From assembly GCF_036169555.1 (NCBI RefSeq), contig NZ_CP108032.1, positions 2,852,001 to 2,916,000 on the forward strand: DNA of 64,000 nt, read 5' to 3'. The notes under the pieces were generated by a model. The model had not been told where the DNA came from and did no database searches. It saw only the letters and a list, made by a program, of their open reading frames with translations. This DNA is from Streptomyces sp. NBC_00306. Lineage in GTDB: Bacteria; Actinomycetota; Actinomycetes; Streptomycetales; Streptomycetaceae. Of the stretch, positions 8,312-16,887 are shown piece by piece. The number at the start of each line of letters is the position of its first letter. The stretch's first letter is position 1. The position numbers and the translations under genes are program-made.

Positions 8312-8395
8312 CGACGGCAGGTCAGGGGGTGGACGGGGACACGGGGCGACGGCAGGTCAGGGGGTGGAGGGGGACACAGGGCGACGGCGGGTCAG
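8312..8395. repeat. 35-bp tandem repeat, about 2.4 copies
   Basis: The unit begins CGACGGCAGGTCAGGGGGTG and recurs at 8312, 8347 and 8382, an exact 35-base period with a few substitutions. The third, partial copy runs into the end of the small secreted-protein gene and includes its stop codon (TGA, complement of 8392-8394). Confidence 0.9.
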
Positions 8396-8802
8396 CACAG
8401 GATCCAGCCGGTGGAGCGGGAGACCCCGGCGATGGCACCGGTGGCCCGGACGCAGCGGTTGAGCGCGTGCACGGTGACGGGTCCCGCCTGGCGGGTGAAG
8501 GTGCCGCGGTCGACGGCGGCGCGGCCGCCGCGGGCCTGCAGCGAGACGGACATCGCCCGCCGGGCCCCGGGGTTGCTCGCGACCGTCATGGCGCAGGCGT
8601 AGTTCCGGTTCTTGTAGACGCGCAGCTCGCCGCCCGGGAACCGCACGGTCTTCTGCGCCCGCCCCGAGCAGCCCGAGGCGACGGCCTCCGCGCTCTGCGT
8701 ACCGGGCCCGGCGAGGGACAGCGCCCCCACGGCCATCAGCACCGCGAGGAACTGCGCCAGCAGTCGCCTCACCGGCCTGGTCGTCCCCGTCCCACCGAAC
8801 AC
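8392..8802 (-). CDS. Small secreted protein of unknown function
   Basis: The 136-residue protein has a Sec signal peptide (residues about 1-43, LLAQFLAVLMAVGALSLAG, cleavage near AEAVASG). The mature part is about 93 residues with four cysteines (SGCSG, NYACAM, NRCVRA, and the C-terminal residue itself), suggesting two disulfides in a compact extracellular domain. I do not recognise the family. Its 3' end lies in a 35-base tandem repeat. Confidence 0.7.
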   Translation of the reverse strand: MFGGTGTTRPVRRLLAQFLAVLMAVGALSLAGPGTQSAEAVASGCSGRAQKTVRFPGGELRVYKNRNYACAMTVASNPGARRAMSVSLQARGGRAAVDRGTFTRQAGPVTVHALNRCVRATGAIAGVSRSTGWILC

Positions 8803-8881
8803 CTTTGCGCCCCCTCGTCACAGCCCCGTACATGCGTACGACGCAGTAGGGGGCGGAACGGTTGCCGACCCCACGACATGG

Positions 8882-11800
8882 TCACACCGCGGCCGGTTCG
8901 TCCTCGCCTATGAAGGTCCGCCACAGCGTGGTGTAACGGCCCTCCAGAGCGAGGAGCTCGTCGTGGGTCCCGTCCTCGACCACCCTGCCGCCGTCCATCA
9001 CCACGACGCGGTCGGCGCGCGCGGCGGTCGTCAGCCGGTGTGCGACGACCAGGGTGGTGCGGCGGCCGGTCAGCCGGTCGGTGGCCTGGTTGACCTGGGC
9101 CTCGGTGGCCAGGTCCAGGGCGGCCGTCGCCTCGTCGAGGAGCAGCACATCGGGGTCGACCAGCTCGGCCCTGGCCAGGGCGATCAGCTGACGCTGGCCC
9201 GCGGAGAGATTGCGTCCGCGCTCGGAGACCTCGTGCAGATAGCCGCCGTCCAGGGTGGCGATCATGTCATGCGCGCCGACGGCGCGGGCGGCGGCCTCCA
9301 CCTCGGCGTCGCTCGCGCCGGGGCGTCCGTAGGCGATGGCGTCGCGGACCGTGCCTTCGAAGAGGTACGCCTCCTGCGGCACGACGCCGAGCCGGTGCCG
9401 GTAGGCGGTGAGGTCGAGTTCGCGCAGATCCTGTCCGTCGGCGGTCACCCGGCCGCTCGTCGGGTCGTAGAACCGCGCGACCAGCTTGACCAGCGTGGAC
9501 TTGCCCGCGCCGGTCTCGCCGACGAAGGCGACCGTCTGGCCCGCCGGGATGCGCAGATCGATGCCCGCGAGGGCCTCCTCCTCGTCGCCGTAGCGGAAGT
9601 CGACGCCCTCGAAGGCGATCTCGCCGCGCAGCGACGCGACGTCCACGGGCTTCTTCGCGCTCGCGGTCGACGTCGGTTCGTCCAGCAGTTCCTGGATGCG
9701 CCGGAGCGACACCGAAGCCTGCTGGTAGCCGTCGAAGACCTGGGACAGCTGCTGCACGGGGGCGAAGAAGAGGTCGATGTAGAGGAGGTAGGCGACCAGG
9801 GCGCCGGTGCTCAGCGTGCCCGCGTCGACGCGGTGCCCGCCGACGATCAGGACGGCCGCGGCGGCCACCGAGGACAGCAGCTGGACGAAGGGGAAGTACA
9901 CCGAGATCAGCCACTGGCCGCGGACGCGGGCCTCGCGGTAGTGCTCGCTGCGGGCCACGAAGCGGTCGTTGCCGAAGCGCTCGCGGCGGAACGCCTGCAC
10001 GATCCGCAGCCCGGACACGGACTCCTGGAGGTCGGCGTTGACGACGCTGATCCGCTCGCGGGCCAGCTCGTACGCCTGGACGCTCTTGCGGCGGAAGAAG
10101 AAGGTGCCGACGATCAGCACCGGCAGGGTCGCGAAGACGACGAGCGCGAGCTGGAGGTCGATGACCAGCAGGGCGACCATGATGCCGAAGAAGGTGACCA
10201 CCGAGACGAACGCGGTGACCAGACCGGTCTGGAGGAACGTCGACAGGGCGTCCACGTCCGTCGTCATCCGGGTCATGATCCGGCCGGTCAGTTCGCGCTC
10301 GTAGTAGTCCAGCCCCAGCCGCTGGAGCTGGGCGAAGATCTTCAGACGTACGGAGTAGAGGACCCGCTCGCCGGTGCGGCCCGTCATCCGGGTCTCGCCG
10401 ATCTGCGCGGTCCACTGCACGAGCACGCTCAGCAGCGCGAGGCCGGAGGCCGCCCACACCGCGCCGAGGGCGACCTGCTCCACACCCTGGTCGATGCCGT
10501 GCCGGATCAGGACCGGAAGCAGCAGGCCCATGCCGGCGTCGACGGCCACCAGCAGCAGGCTCACGAGCAGCGGGAGTCCGAAGCCGCGCAGCAGCAGCCG
10601 CAGGCCCTGGCCCTCGCCCTCCGTGTGCTCGACGCGGACGGCGCGGGCCTCGTCGACGTCGGGTGTGTCGTCGGCCGGCGGCAGCGCCTCCACCTGGGCG
10701 AGCAGCTCGGGGGTGGCCCCCGGCGCCGCGGACTCCTGGGCATTCTCCTCGCGCACCCACAGCCGGGGTGTGATGCCGCGCTCCGCGTCGAACTCCGCGT
10801 CCAGCTCGTCCCGTACGGTGCTGTCGCTGCCCGGGTCGGCCTCCAGCGCCGGAGCGTGCCCCGGCGATACGCCGCCGAGCTCGTCCGGGTCGGTCAGCAG
10901 CCGGCGGTACAGGGCCGAGCGCTTGGTCAGCTCCTCGTGGGTGCCGATGTCCGCGAGCCGTCCGCCGTCCAGGACCGCGATGCGGTCGGCGAGCTGGAGG
11001 GTGGAGCGGCGGTGGGCTATCAGCAGGGTGGTGCGCCCGGTCATCACGGAACGCAGCGCCTCGTGGATCTCGTGCTCGACGCGGGCGTCCACGGCGGAGG
11101 TGGCGTCGTCGAGCAGCAGCAGCCGGGGGTCGGTGAGGATCGCGCGGGCGAGCGCGACACGCTGGCGCTGGCCGCCGGAGAGGGTCAGACCGTGCTCGCC
11201 GACGGTGGTGTCGTAGCCGTCGGGCAGCTCGCTGATGAAGCCGTCGGCCTGGGCGGCGCGGGCGGCGGTCTCGATCTCCTCCTGCGTAGCGCCGGGCTTT
11301 CCGTACGCGATGTTGGCGCGGACCGTGTCCGAGAACAGGAAGCTGTCCTCCGGCACCATGCCGATCGCGGCCCGCAGCGAGTCGTACGTCAGCTCGCGGA
11401 CGTCGTGGCCGCCGACGAGGACCGCGCCGTGCGTCACGTCGTAGAAGCGCGGCAGCAGGAGCGAGACGGTCGACTTGCCGCTGCCGGACGACCCGACGAC
11501 GGCGACGGTCTCCCCGGGACGGATCTCCAGCGAGAAACCGTCGAGGACCGGGCGCTCCCGGTCGTAGCCGAAGGTCACGTCGTCGAACTCGACGGTGGCG
11601 GGGGCGTCCGCCGGGAGCACCTTGGTGCCTTCCGTCAGCGTGGGCTCGGTGTCGATCAGCTCCAGTACGCGGTCGACACCGGCGCGCGCCTGCTGGCCGA
11701 CGGTCAGCACCACGGCGAGCATCCGGACCGGGCCGACGAGCTGGGCGAGATAGGCGGAGAAGGCGACGAAGGTGCCCAGCGTGATCTGGCCGCGGGTGGC

Positions 11801-12598
11801 CAGCCAGCCGCCGACGGCCAGCATGGCGACCTGCCCGAGGGCGGGAACCGCCTGGAGCGCGGGGGTGTAGCGGGCGTTCAGCCTGATGGTGCGCAGCCGG
11901 CCGGCGAACAGCTTGCGGCTCGCCTCGCGCAGCTTGCCCGTCTCCTGGTCCTCCTGGCCGAAGCCCTTGACCACGCGTACGCCGGAGACGGCTCCGTCCA
12001 CGACGCCCGCGACGGAGGCGGCCTGGCTCTGCGCGTACCAGGTGGCGGGGTGGAGCCGGACCCGGCTGCGCTTGGCGATGAACCAGATGGCCGGGGCGAC
12101 GGCGACGGCGATCAGGGTCAGGGGCAGCGACAGCCACGCCATGATCGCGAGGGAGATCAGGAAGAGCAGGACGTTCCCGATGGTCATCGGGAGCATGAAG
12201 AGCAGGCCCTGGATGAGCTGGAGGTCGCTGGTCGCACGGCCGACGACCTGGCCGGTGGAGAGCTCGTCCTGACGCCGCCCGTCGAGCCGGGTGATCGTCG
12301 CGTACATCTCGGTCCGCAGATCGTGCTGGACGTCGAGGGCGAGGCGGCCGCCGTAGAAGCGGCGGACGTAGGTGAGGACGTAGACGACGACGGCCGCGGC
12401 GATGAGCACGCCGGTCCAGACGGCGAGGGAGCGGGAGTGGTCGCCGATCACATCGTCGATGACGATCTTGGTGATGAGGGGGACGAGCGCCATGACGGCC
12501 ATGCCGCCCAGGGACGAACCGAGCGCGAGCAGCACATTGCGCCGGTACCGCCAGGCGTAACCGGCCAGGCGCCGGGCCCACCCCTCATTCGCCGCCAC
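8882..12598 (-). CDS. Four-domain (TMD-NBD-TMD-NBD) ABC exporter on one chain
   Basis: The 1238-residue protein fuses two half-transporters. Half one: six membrane helices (about 20-310), then an ATPase with Walker A GSSGSGKST (Lys375), signature LSGGQRQ and Walker B LLLLDDATSAVD. An acidic linker follows (about 600-690). Half two: six helices, Walker A GETGAGKST, signature LSAGQRQ and Walker B VLLLDEATAALD. It is a type IV multidrug or lipid exporter. The first ATPase has Asp in place of the catalytic Glu and the second signature is LSAGQ, so one of the two composite ATP sites should be degenerate. Start GTG 12598 has GGGAGG six bases upstream; an ATG at 12661 is less likely. Confidence 0.93.
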   Translation of the reverse strand: MAANEGWARRLAGYAWRYRRNVLLALGSSLGGMAVMALVPLITKIVIDDVIGDHSRSLAVWTGVLIAAAVVVYVLTYVRRFYGGRLALDVQHDLRTEMYATITRLDGRRQDELSTGQVVGRATSDLQLIQGLLFMLPMTIGNVLLFLISLAIMAWLSLPLTLIAVAVAPAIWFIAKRSRVRLHPATWYAQSQAASVAGVVDGAVSGVRVVKGFGQEDQETGKLREASRKLFAGRLRTIRLNARYTPALQAVPALGQVAMLAVGGWLATRGQITLGTFVAFSAYLAQLVGPVRMLAVVLTVGQQARAGVDRVLELIDTEPTLTEGTKVLPADAPATVEFDDVTFGYDRERPVLDGFSLEIRPGETVAVVGSSGSGKSTVSLLLPRFYDVTHGAVLVGGHDVRELTYDSLRAAIGMVPEDSFLFSDTVRANIAYGKPGATQEEIETAARAAQADGFISELPDGYDTTVGEHGLTLSGGQRQRVALARAILTDPRLLLLDDATSAVDARVEHEIHEALRSVMTGRTTLLIAHRRSTLQLADRIAVLDGGRLADIGTHEELTKRSALYRRLLTDPDELGGVSPGHAPALEADPGSDSTVRDELDAEFDAERGITPRLWVREENAQESAAPGATPELLAQVEALPPADDTPDVDEARAVRVEHTEGEGQGLRLLLRGFGLPLLVSLLLVAVDAGMGLLLPVLIRHGIDQGVEQVALGAVWAASGLALLSVLVQWTAQIGETRMTGRTGERVLYSVRLKIFAQLQRLGLDYYERELTGRIMTRMTTDVDALSTFLQTGLVTAFVSVVTFFGIMVALLVIDLQLALVVFATLPVLIVGTFFFRRKSVQAYELARERISVVNADLQESVSGLRIVQAFRRERFGNDRFVARSEHYREARVRGQWLISVYFPFVQLLSSVAAAAVLIVGGHRVDAGTLSTGALVAYLLYIDLFFAPVQQLSQVFDGYQQASVSLRRIQELLDEPTSTASAKKPVDVASLRGEIAFEGVDFRYGDEEEALAGIDLRIPAGQTVAFVGETGAGKSTLVKLVARFYDPTSGRVTADGQDLRELDLTAYRHRLGVVPQEAYLFEGTVRDAIAYGRPGASDAEVEAAARAVGAHDMIATLDGGYLHEVSERGRNLSAGQRQLIALARAELVDPDVLLLDEATAALDLATEAQVNQATDRLTGRRTTLVVAHRLTTAARADRVVVMDGGRVVEDGTHDELLALEGRYTTLWRTFIGEDEPAAV

Positions 12599-12681
12599 GT
12601 AGTGCCTCCCGTTGAAATTGATCCACCGGAAGGCACCAACGCGGCGAGCAGCGGATTTCATCCCGCTGCAACAAACGGATA

Positions 12682-12707
12682 CGGCTCCCGCGGGTCGGCG
12701 GGAGCCG
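12682..12707 (-). terminator. Hairpin terminator of the serine hydrolase gene
   Basis: A ten-base perfect stem CGGCTCCCGC / GCGGGAGCCG with a six-base loop lies about 10 bases beyond the stop of the minus-strand gene ending at 12718. Confidence 0.7.
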
Positions 12708-12717
12708 GTGAGGCCGG

Positions 12718-13695
12718 TCAGCGGGGGGCCGGAATCGCTTCCTTCGCCGCGCGCTCCGGCGTGGCCGGGACGGCCTCGTGCGGCACGGCCGGGGGCACGA
12801 ACGCGCTGCGCGCGGGCGCTGTCGGGTTGAGGTCCTTGTGGATCGCCCGGGCGACGGCCTGGATGGTGTTCACCCCGTCGTTCATCGTCGCGTTGTCGTG
12901 GGTGAGAACGGTGATCTGGTAGTTGTGACCGGGGCCCGTGAAGGCGCCGATGCTGTGCACGCGCCAGCCGTGCGTGGCCCGCTGGAGCCAGCCGTTCTTC
13001 ACCTGGACGGTGGCGGTGGCGGGCGCCCCGGCGGGGGTGCCCCAGCGCTGCGAGGCGACGACGTTCTGCATCAGCTTGAGGGCGTAGGTCCGGTTGGCAT
13101 CGCTGATCACGGTGCTCTTGGCGGTCAGCATGCCGAGCAGCTTCTGCTCGTCGCGGGCGTTGATCTGGGTGAGGCCCCAGTAGCCGTCGGCGCCCGGCAC
13201 GGTCTTCGTCATACCGGCCGCGGTGAGGAAGCGCTTGATCTTGGTGAGGCCGAGCTGCTTCCACAGGGCGCTGGTGGCCGCGTTGTCCGACTTGGTGATC
13301 ATGTCGCTGGCGAGGGTGAACTCGCGCTTCGTGAAGCCGCGCTTCTGGAACTGCACCTCCTGGAGGAGGGCGGCGAGCACGGTCACCTTGACGACGCTGG
13401 CCGAGTCGTACTGCTGGTCCGGCCGCAGGGTGCAACTGGTCTTGGTGATGCGGTCGTTGAGCAGCACGGCCGTCGTCGACTTCCGGCCCTTGAGGGCGGC
13501 GGTGATGTCGGCGGTCAGCTTGGCGGCGAGACCGGCCTGCTGAGAGGTGCACGCGACCTGCGGCGGCGCGGCGGCAGCGGGCGCGGTGGCGGCGGCGAGC
13601 GGCACGAGTGTCGCGACGGCGACGACCCCGGCCGCGCTTCTCGCGCGACGCGACGGCCGGCCGGTTGCGCGGCCGGATATTCGGTGGTGAGTCAT
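12718..13695 (-). CDS. Secreted class A beta-lactamase-fold serine hydrolase
   Basis: The 325-residue protein has an Arg-rich N-terminus and signal peptide (about residues 1-43, ending ATAPAAAAPPQ). The mature part has the three landmarks of the penicillin-binding/beta-lactamase fold: SVVK (nucleophile Ser100, Lys103), SDN at 136-138 and KNG at 233-235 in place of KTG. The family includes beta-lactamases and cell-wall-related serine hydrolases; the altered third motif makes true beta-lactamase activity uncertain. Proline/alanine-rich C-terminal tail. It lies upstream of and co-directional with the ABC exporter but a terminator separates them. Confidence 0.8.
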   Translation of the reverse strand: MTHHRISGRATGRPSRRARSAAGVVAVATLVPLAAATAPAAAAPPQVACTSQQAGLAAKLTADITAALKGRKSTTAVLLNDRITKTSCTLRPDQQYDSASVVKVTVLAALLQEVQFQKRGFTKREFTLASDMITKSDNAATSALWKQLGLTKIKRFLTAAGMTKTVPGADGYWGLTQINARDEQKLLGMLTAKSTVISDANRTYALKLMQNVVASQRWGTPAGAPATATVQVKNGWLQRATHGWRVHSIGAFTGPGHNYQITVLTHDNATMNDGVNTIQAVARAIHKDLNPTAPARSAFVPPAVPHEAVPATPERAAKEAIPAPR

Positions 13696-13806
13696 GAAGC
13701 TTCCCCGTCCCCTGAATGCCTGTGCGGGGCGCCTCCCCGACGCCCCCGCAGCACTTGACTCACGGCGGGCGGAAAAGTTGTACGCCGTTATCGCACGGTG
13801 AGCAGG

Positions 13807-14013
13807 TCAGTGGCGGGGCAGCCGCGCGGTCGGCGAACAGTGCCGGTCGGCAGGCCGGGCAACGGCGGGCCTGGCGGCGGCAGGAATACCGGCAACGGCC
13901 ACGGCGGCGGTGACGGAGGCGCAGAGGGAGGCGAGGAGGAGCGCAGACGCGTGGGGGACACGGCAGGGGCGGGGATCGAGGCCGGGGGACTCGATGTGAA
14001 CTCCGGTCTTCAC
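13807..14013 (-). CDS. Possible small exported peptide (weak)
   Basis: A 68-codon frame starts at GTG 14013 with GAGGAG five bases upstream and has a hydrophobic Ala/Val/Leu segment (about residues 21-45) like a signal or membrane anchor. Third positions are about 80 percent G or C, lower than neighbouring genes. No family is recognised. It is the only plausible gene between 13696 and 14144; the rest of that stretch holds a 10-base palindrome GACGTACGTC at 14071-14080 and nothing else I can name. Confidence 0.3.
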   Translation of the reverse strand: MKTGVHIESPGLDPRPCRVPHASALLLASLCASVTAAVAVAGIPAAARPAVARPADRHCSPTARLPRH

Positions 14014-14144
14014 ATCATCTCCTCATGCACCCCTCCTCGGCGCTACGGTTCATCACGTAGCAGGGAGTGCGACGTACGTCACAGCTCGACGTCGTCCGGC
14101 AGCTTCGCCTGCGTGAAAACAGCTGCACGTCCTGGGGGGACAGC

Positions 14145-16202
14145 ATGCGCGAGATGGCCAAGGGCTCGAACGTGGGCCTGGCGGACCTGAGTGACGACAC
14201 CGGATCGGTGATCGTGAGCCTGCGCTGGAGCAGCGCGACCGGAGACGGGGACGCCGACGTCTCGGTGATGCTGCTCAACGGCGACGGGAAGGTCCGCGGT
14301 GACACGGACTTCTTCTTCTACAACCACCCCGCCGCGCCCGACGGCAGTGTGCAGTTGCTGGGCAAGGCGCCCACCGACGGTGGCAGCGAGGACCGGATCA
14401 GTCTCGATCTGACGGCGGTGCCGCCGGACGTGGAGCGCATCGTGGTGGCGGCCAGCCAGTACGGCGGGGCCTGCTTCGGTGAGCTGGACGACCTGCGGGT
14501 GACCGTGGCCGACCGCGGCGGCGAGACGCTGCTCGGTTTCTCCATCGACGACGCCGGAGTGGAGAGCGCCTTCCTCTTCGGCGAGTTGTACCGGCGGGGC
14601 GAGGAGTGGAAGTTCCGGGCGATCGGCCAGGGGTACGAGTCCGGACTGGCCGGTCTCGCGACGGACTTCGGCATCGACATCGTCGACGACAGCGCCGACG
14701 AGGAGACCACCGAAGCCGTGCAGGCCGTGGTGGAGCAGGAGTCGGCGGCACAGGCATCACCCTCGGCGGCCGCCGAGCCGCGCGTGACGCTCCCCGCGCA
14801 GGACGCACGCGGGGAACAGCCCGGCGCGGGGACGACACCCAGGCGCACCCCTGGACCCCGGACCGCCAAGAAGAAGGTCACGCTGCCCAAGGTGGCGAAG
14901 AAGTCTCTCGCCGAGAACGAGGCGTGGAGGCCGGCACGGCTGTTCCCCGCACCGACGCTCAAGAGCGACAAGGAGCGTGAGTTGCGGGCGACATCCGTCC
15001 TGCTCTCGGTGATGGCCGAAGTTCCGGAGTTCGGGCGGCGGCTGACGGCGCCTTTCGGCGCGCCTGCCGGTCGCATGCAGACGTTCACCGAGGTCACGCT
15101 GCCCTACGGAGAGACGCCCAGGCGTCCCGACGGGGTGATCCGCGTGGAGCGGGCCGGGAAGCTGTGGACGGGTCTGGTCGAGACGAAGACGAACGGGAAC
15201 CCGCTGCGGCCCGAGCAGGTCCAGGACTACATGGACATCGCCGCACGGCGGGGCTACGAGGCCGTGATCACGCTGTCCAACGACGTCGCCCTCGAAGGCT
15301 GTCCCCCGGTGGTGGCCAAGACGGACGGACGGCGCAAGCACAAGGTGGCCCTCTGGCATCTCTCGTGGGCCGAAGTGGCGCACCAGGCGCAGATGCTGAT
15401 CCGCCACGAAGGCGTCGGCAACGCCGCACACGCGTGGCTTCTCCAGGAGCTGCTGTCGTACCTCCAGCACGAGAACTCCGGCTGCCACGGATTCCAGAAC
15501 ATGGGGCCCGCCTGGGTGCCCGTGCGCAACGGCATCGACACGGAGACCCTCTGCCAGGGCGACCGGCGCGCCATCGAGGTGGTGGAGAGCTGGGAGCAGC
15601 TCATCCGCCAGGTCTGCCTGCGCCTCGGGGGTGAGCTCGGCCAGAAGGTCCTGCCGGTGCAGCGCGCCAGGCGGGGTGTCGATCCGCAGACCCGCCGCGC
15701 CGTGCTCGCCGACGGGCTCTGCGAGGACGGCCGGCTGACAGCCGAACTGCGCATCGACAGCACACCCGGTGTTCTCACGATCGTGGCCGATCTGCGGACC
15801 GGCAAGCTGCGGACCTCCATGGAGGTCCGGGCGCCCGAGGGCAGCTATCCCCTCACCTCGGCGAAACGGCTGCTGCGCATGCTGGCCGAGGCACCGGCGG
15901 ATCTGCATGTGGAGACCCTGGTGGAGGGGGGCCACGGGCCGCGCGGCACGTTGGAGCGCCTGCGCCCGGAGCCGGCCGACATGCTGCCGAAGGACGGCAC
16001 ACGGGCGACGGGCTTCCGGCTGTCGCTGTTCAAGGGCATGGGAGTCACCCGAGGCAGTGCGGAAACAGGATTCATCCGCAGCGTCGACGACGTGGTGGAC
16101 CGGTTCTACGCCCAGGTGGTCGCCCAGCTGGGCCCCTTCGAGCGCCGTCCGGCGGCCCGGTCGCAGCCCGCGGAACCGGCGGTCGCGGGGGCCGGGGCGT
16201 AG
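14145..16202 (+). CDS. TerD domain fused to a PD-(D/E)XK nuclease-like domain
   Basis: The 685-residue protein starts with a TerD domain (about 1-185). Typical features include DGDADVSVMLLNGDGKV, DTDFFFYNHP, DLTAVPPDVERIVVAAS and the C-terminal FRAIGQGYESGLAGLATDFGID. A low-complexity Ala/Pro/Lys linker (about 190-265) follows. The C-terminal part contains RPDGV with Asp329, then after 16 residues the ExK triad Glu346-Thr-Lys348, then PEQVQDYMDIA, which matches a PD-(D/E)XK restriction-endonuclease-like core. The last 200 residues are not recognised. TerD proteins bind calcium and act in membrane-associated stress or phage-defence complexes. ATG 14145 has GGGGGGA upstream. No other ter gene is adjacent. 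Confidence 0.8.
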   Translation: MREMAKGSNVGLADLSDDTGSVIVSLRWSSATGDGDADVSVMLLNGDGKVRGDTDFFFYNHPAAPDGSVQLLGKAPTDGGSEDRISLDLTAVPPDVERIVVAASQYGGACFGELDDLRVTVADRGGETLLGFSIDDAGVESAFLFGELYRRGEEWKFRAIGQGYESGLAGLATDFGIDIVDDSADEETTEAVQAVVEQESAAQASPSAAAEPRVTLPAQDARGEQPGAGTTPRRTPGPRTAKKKVTLPKVAKKSLAENEAWRPARLFPAPTLKSDKERELRATSVLLSVMAEVPEFGRRLTAPFGAPAGRMQTFTEVTLPYGETPRRPDGVIRVERAGKLWTGLVETKTNGNPLRPEQVQDYMDIAARRGYEAVITLSNDVALEGCPPVVAKTDGRRKHKVALWHLSWAEVAHQAQMLIRHEGVGNAAHAWLLQELLSYLQHENSGCHGFQNMGPAWVPVRNGIDTETLCQGDRRAIEVVESWEQLIRQVCLRLGGELGQKVLPVQRARRGVDPQTRRAVLADGLCEDGRLTAELRIDSTPGVLTIVADLRTGKLRTSMEVRAPEGSYPLTSAKRLLRMLAEAPADLHVETLVEGGHGPRGTLERLRPEPADMLPKDGTRATGFRLSLFKGMGVTRGSAETGFIRSVDDVVDRFYAQVVAQLGPFERRPAARSQPAEPAVAGAGA

Positions 16203-16485
16203 GAGGACGGGGCGGGGACCGCCGGCAGACCCTGGGGTCGGCGCCGGCACGGGACTGCGGGCCGGGGCGGTCGGCGGACGGGCCCCCAGGCCCTCGGGCG
16301 CACGCGCCTGCCGGGCTGGGGCCCTGACACCTGCGCGGCCGCCTGCGCGCGGCCCTGCCGCCGCGCCCGTCACCGCCCCGTCCCGCCCTCCCCGTCCCCC
16401 GACCAGACCCTCACCTGATGCCGGGATCGCGGGGACGCGGCAGGGTGGGCTCGGCAGGAACTTCCCGCACAGACGAGGATCATCC

Positions 16486-16827
16486 ATGTCCGTGACCCAC
16501 TCCCGGCGTCTCGCCGGTGCCGCCGGGGCGGCGTTCCTGGTTGTCGCCGTCGCGGGCTGCTCCGGCCTCGGCCGCAACGCCGCGGGCACCCTCGCCTACG
16601 AGACCGCCGACGAGCGGCATGTGAGCGTGTCGAACCCCCTGGTGACGGGCTGTCACCGGCTCGACGCGCCGGGGGCCGTCTCGGTCACCAACAACACGCT
16701 GGTGGACCTCGTGCTCTACCCGACCCAGGACTGCACGGGCGAGGACACGATCTACCTGCCCACCACCGTGTCGGACATCATCGCGCCCGGCGCCCGCCCG
16801 TGGCAGAGCTACACCATCGTCCACTGA
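16486..16827 (+). CDS. Small secreted lipoprotein of unknown function
   Basis: The 113-residue protein has a lipoprotein signal with lipobox VAGC (Cys near residue 25). The mature part has two cysteines (VTGCHRL and TQDCTGE) that could form a disulfide, and strand-rich sequence such as AVSVTNNTLVDLVLYP. I do not recognise the family. ATG 16486 has a GAGGA-type site upstream. The 283 bases between the TerD-fusion gene and this one show no gene. Confidence 0.7.
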   Translation: MSVTHSRRLAGAAGAAFLVVAVAGCSGLGRNAAGTLAYETADERHVSVSNPLVTGCHRLDAPGAVSVTNNTLVDLVLYPTQDCTGEDTIYLPTTVSDIIAPGARPWQSYTIVH

Positions 16828-16887
16828 ACCCGGGCGCCGTCTCCCGCTCCCGCATCCCGCCGGACGGGTGATCGCCCGCCGGCCCTC

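Noticed and set aside
8963..12922. A 1319-codon open frame on the plus strand opposite the ABC exporter
   Set aside because: It is an antisense shadow produced by high-GC codon bias. Its translation is rich in Asp, Gly, Gln, Val, Arg and His with no domains, whereas the minus strand has complete ABC motifs.
12599..13552. In-frame extension of the ABC exporter upstream of 12598
   Set aside because: The frame stays open into the serine hydrolase gene, but the translation there is non-protein-like and GGGAGG is correctly placed before GTG 12598.
13798..14190. 130-codon plus-strand frame upstream of the TerD fusion
   Set aside because: Composition is Gly/Arg-rich without domains, and it overlaps the TerD-fusion gene in another frame.
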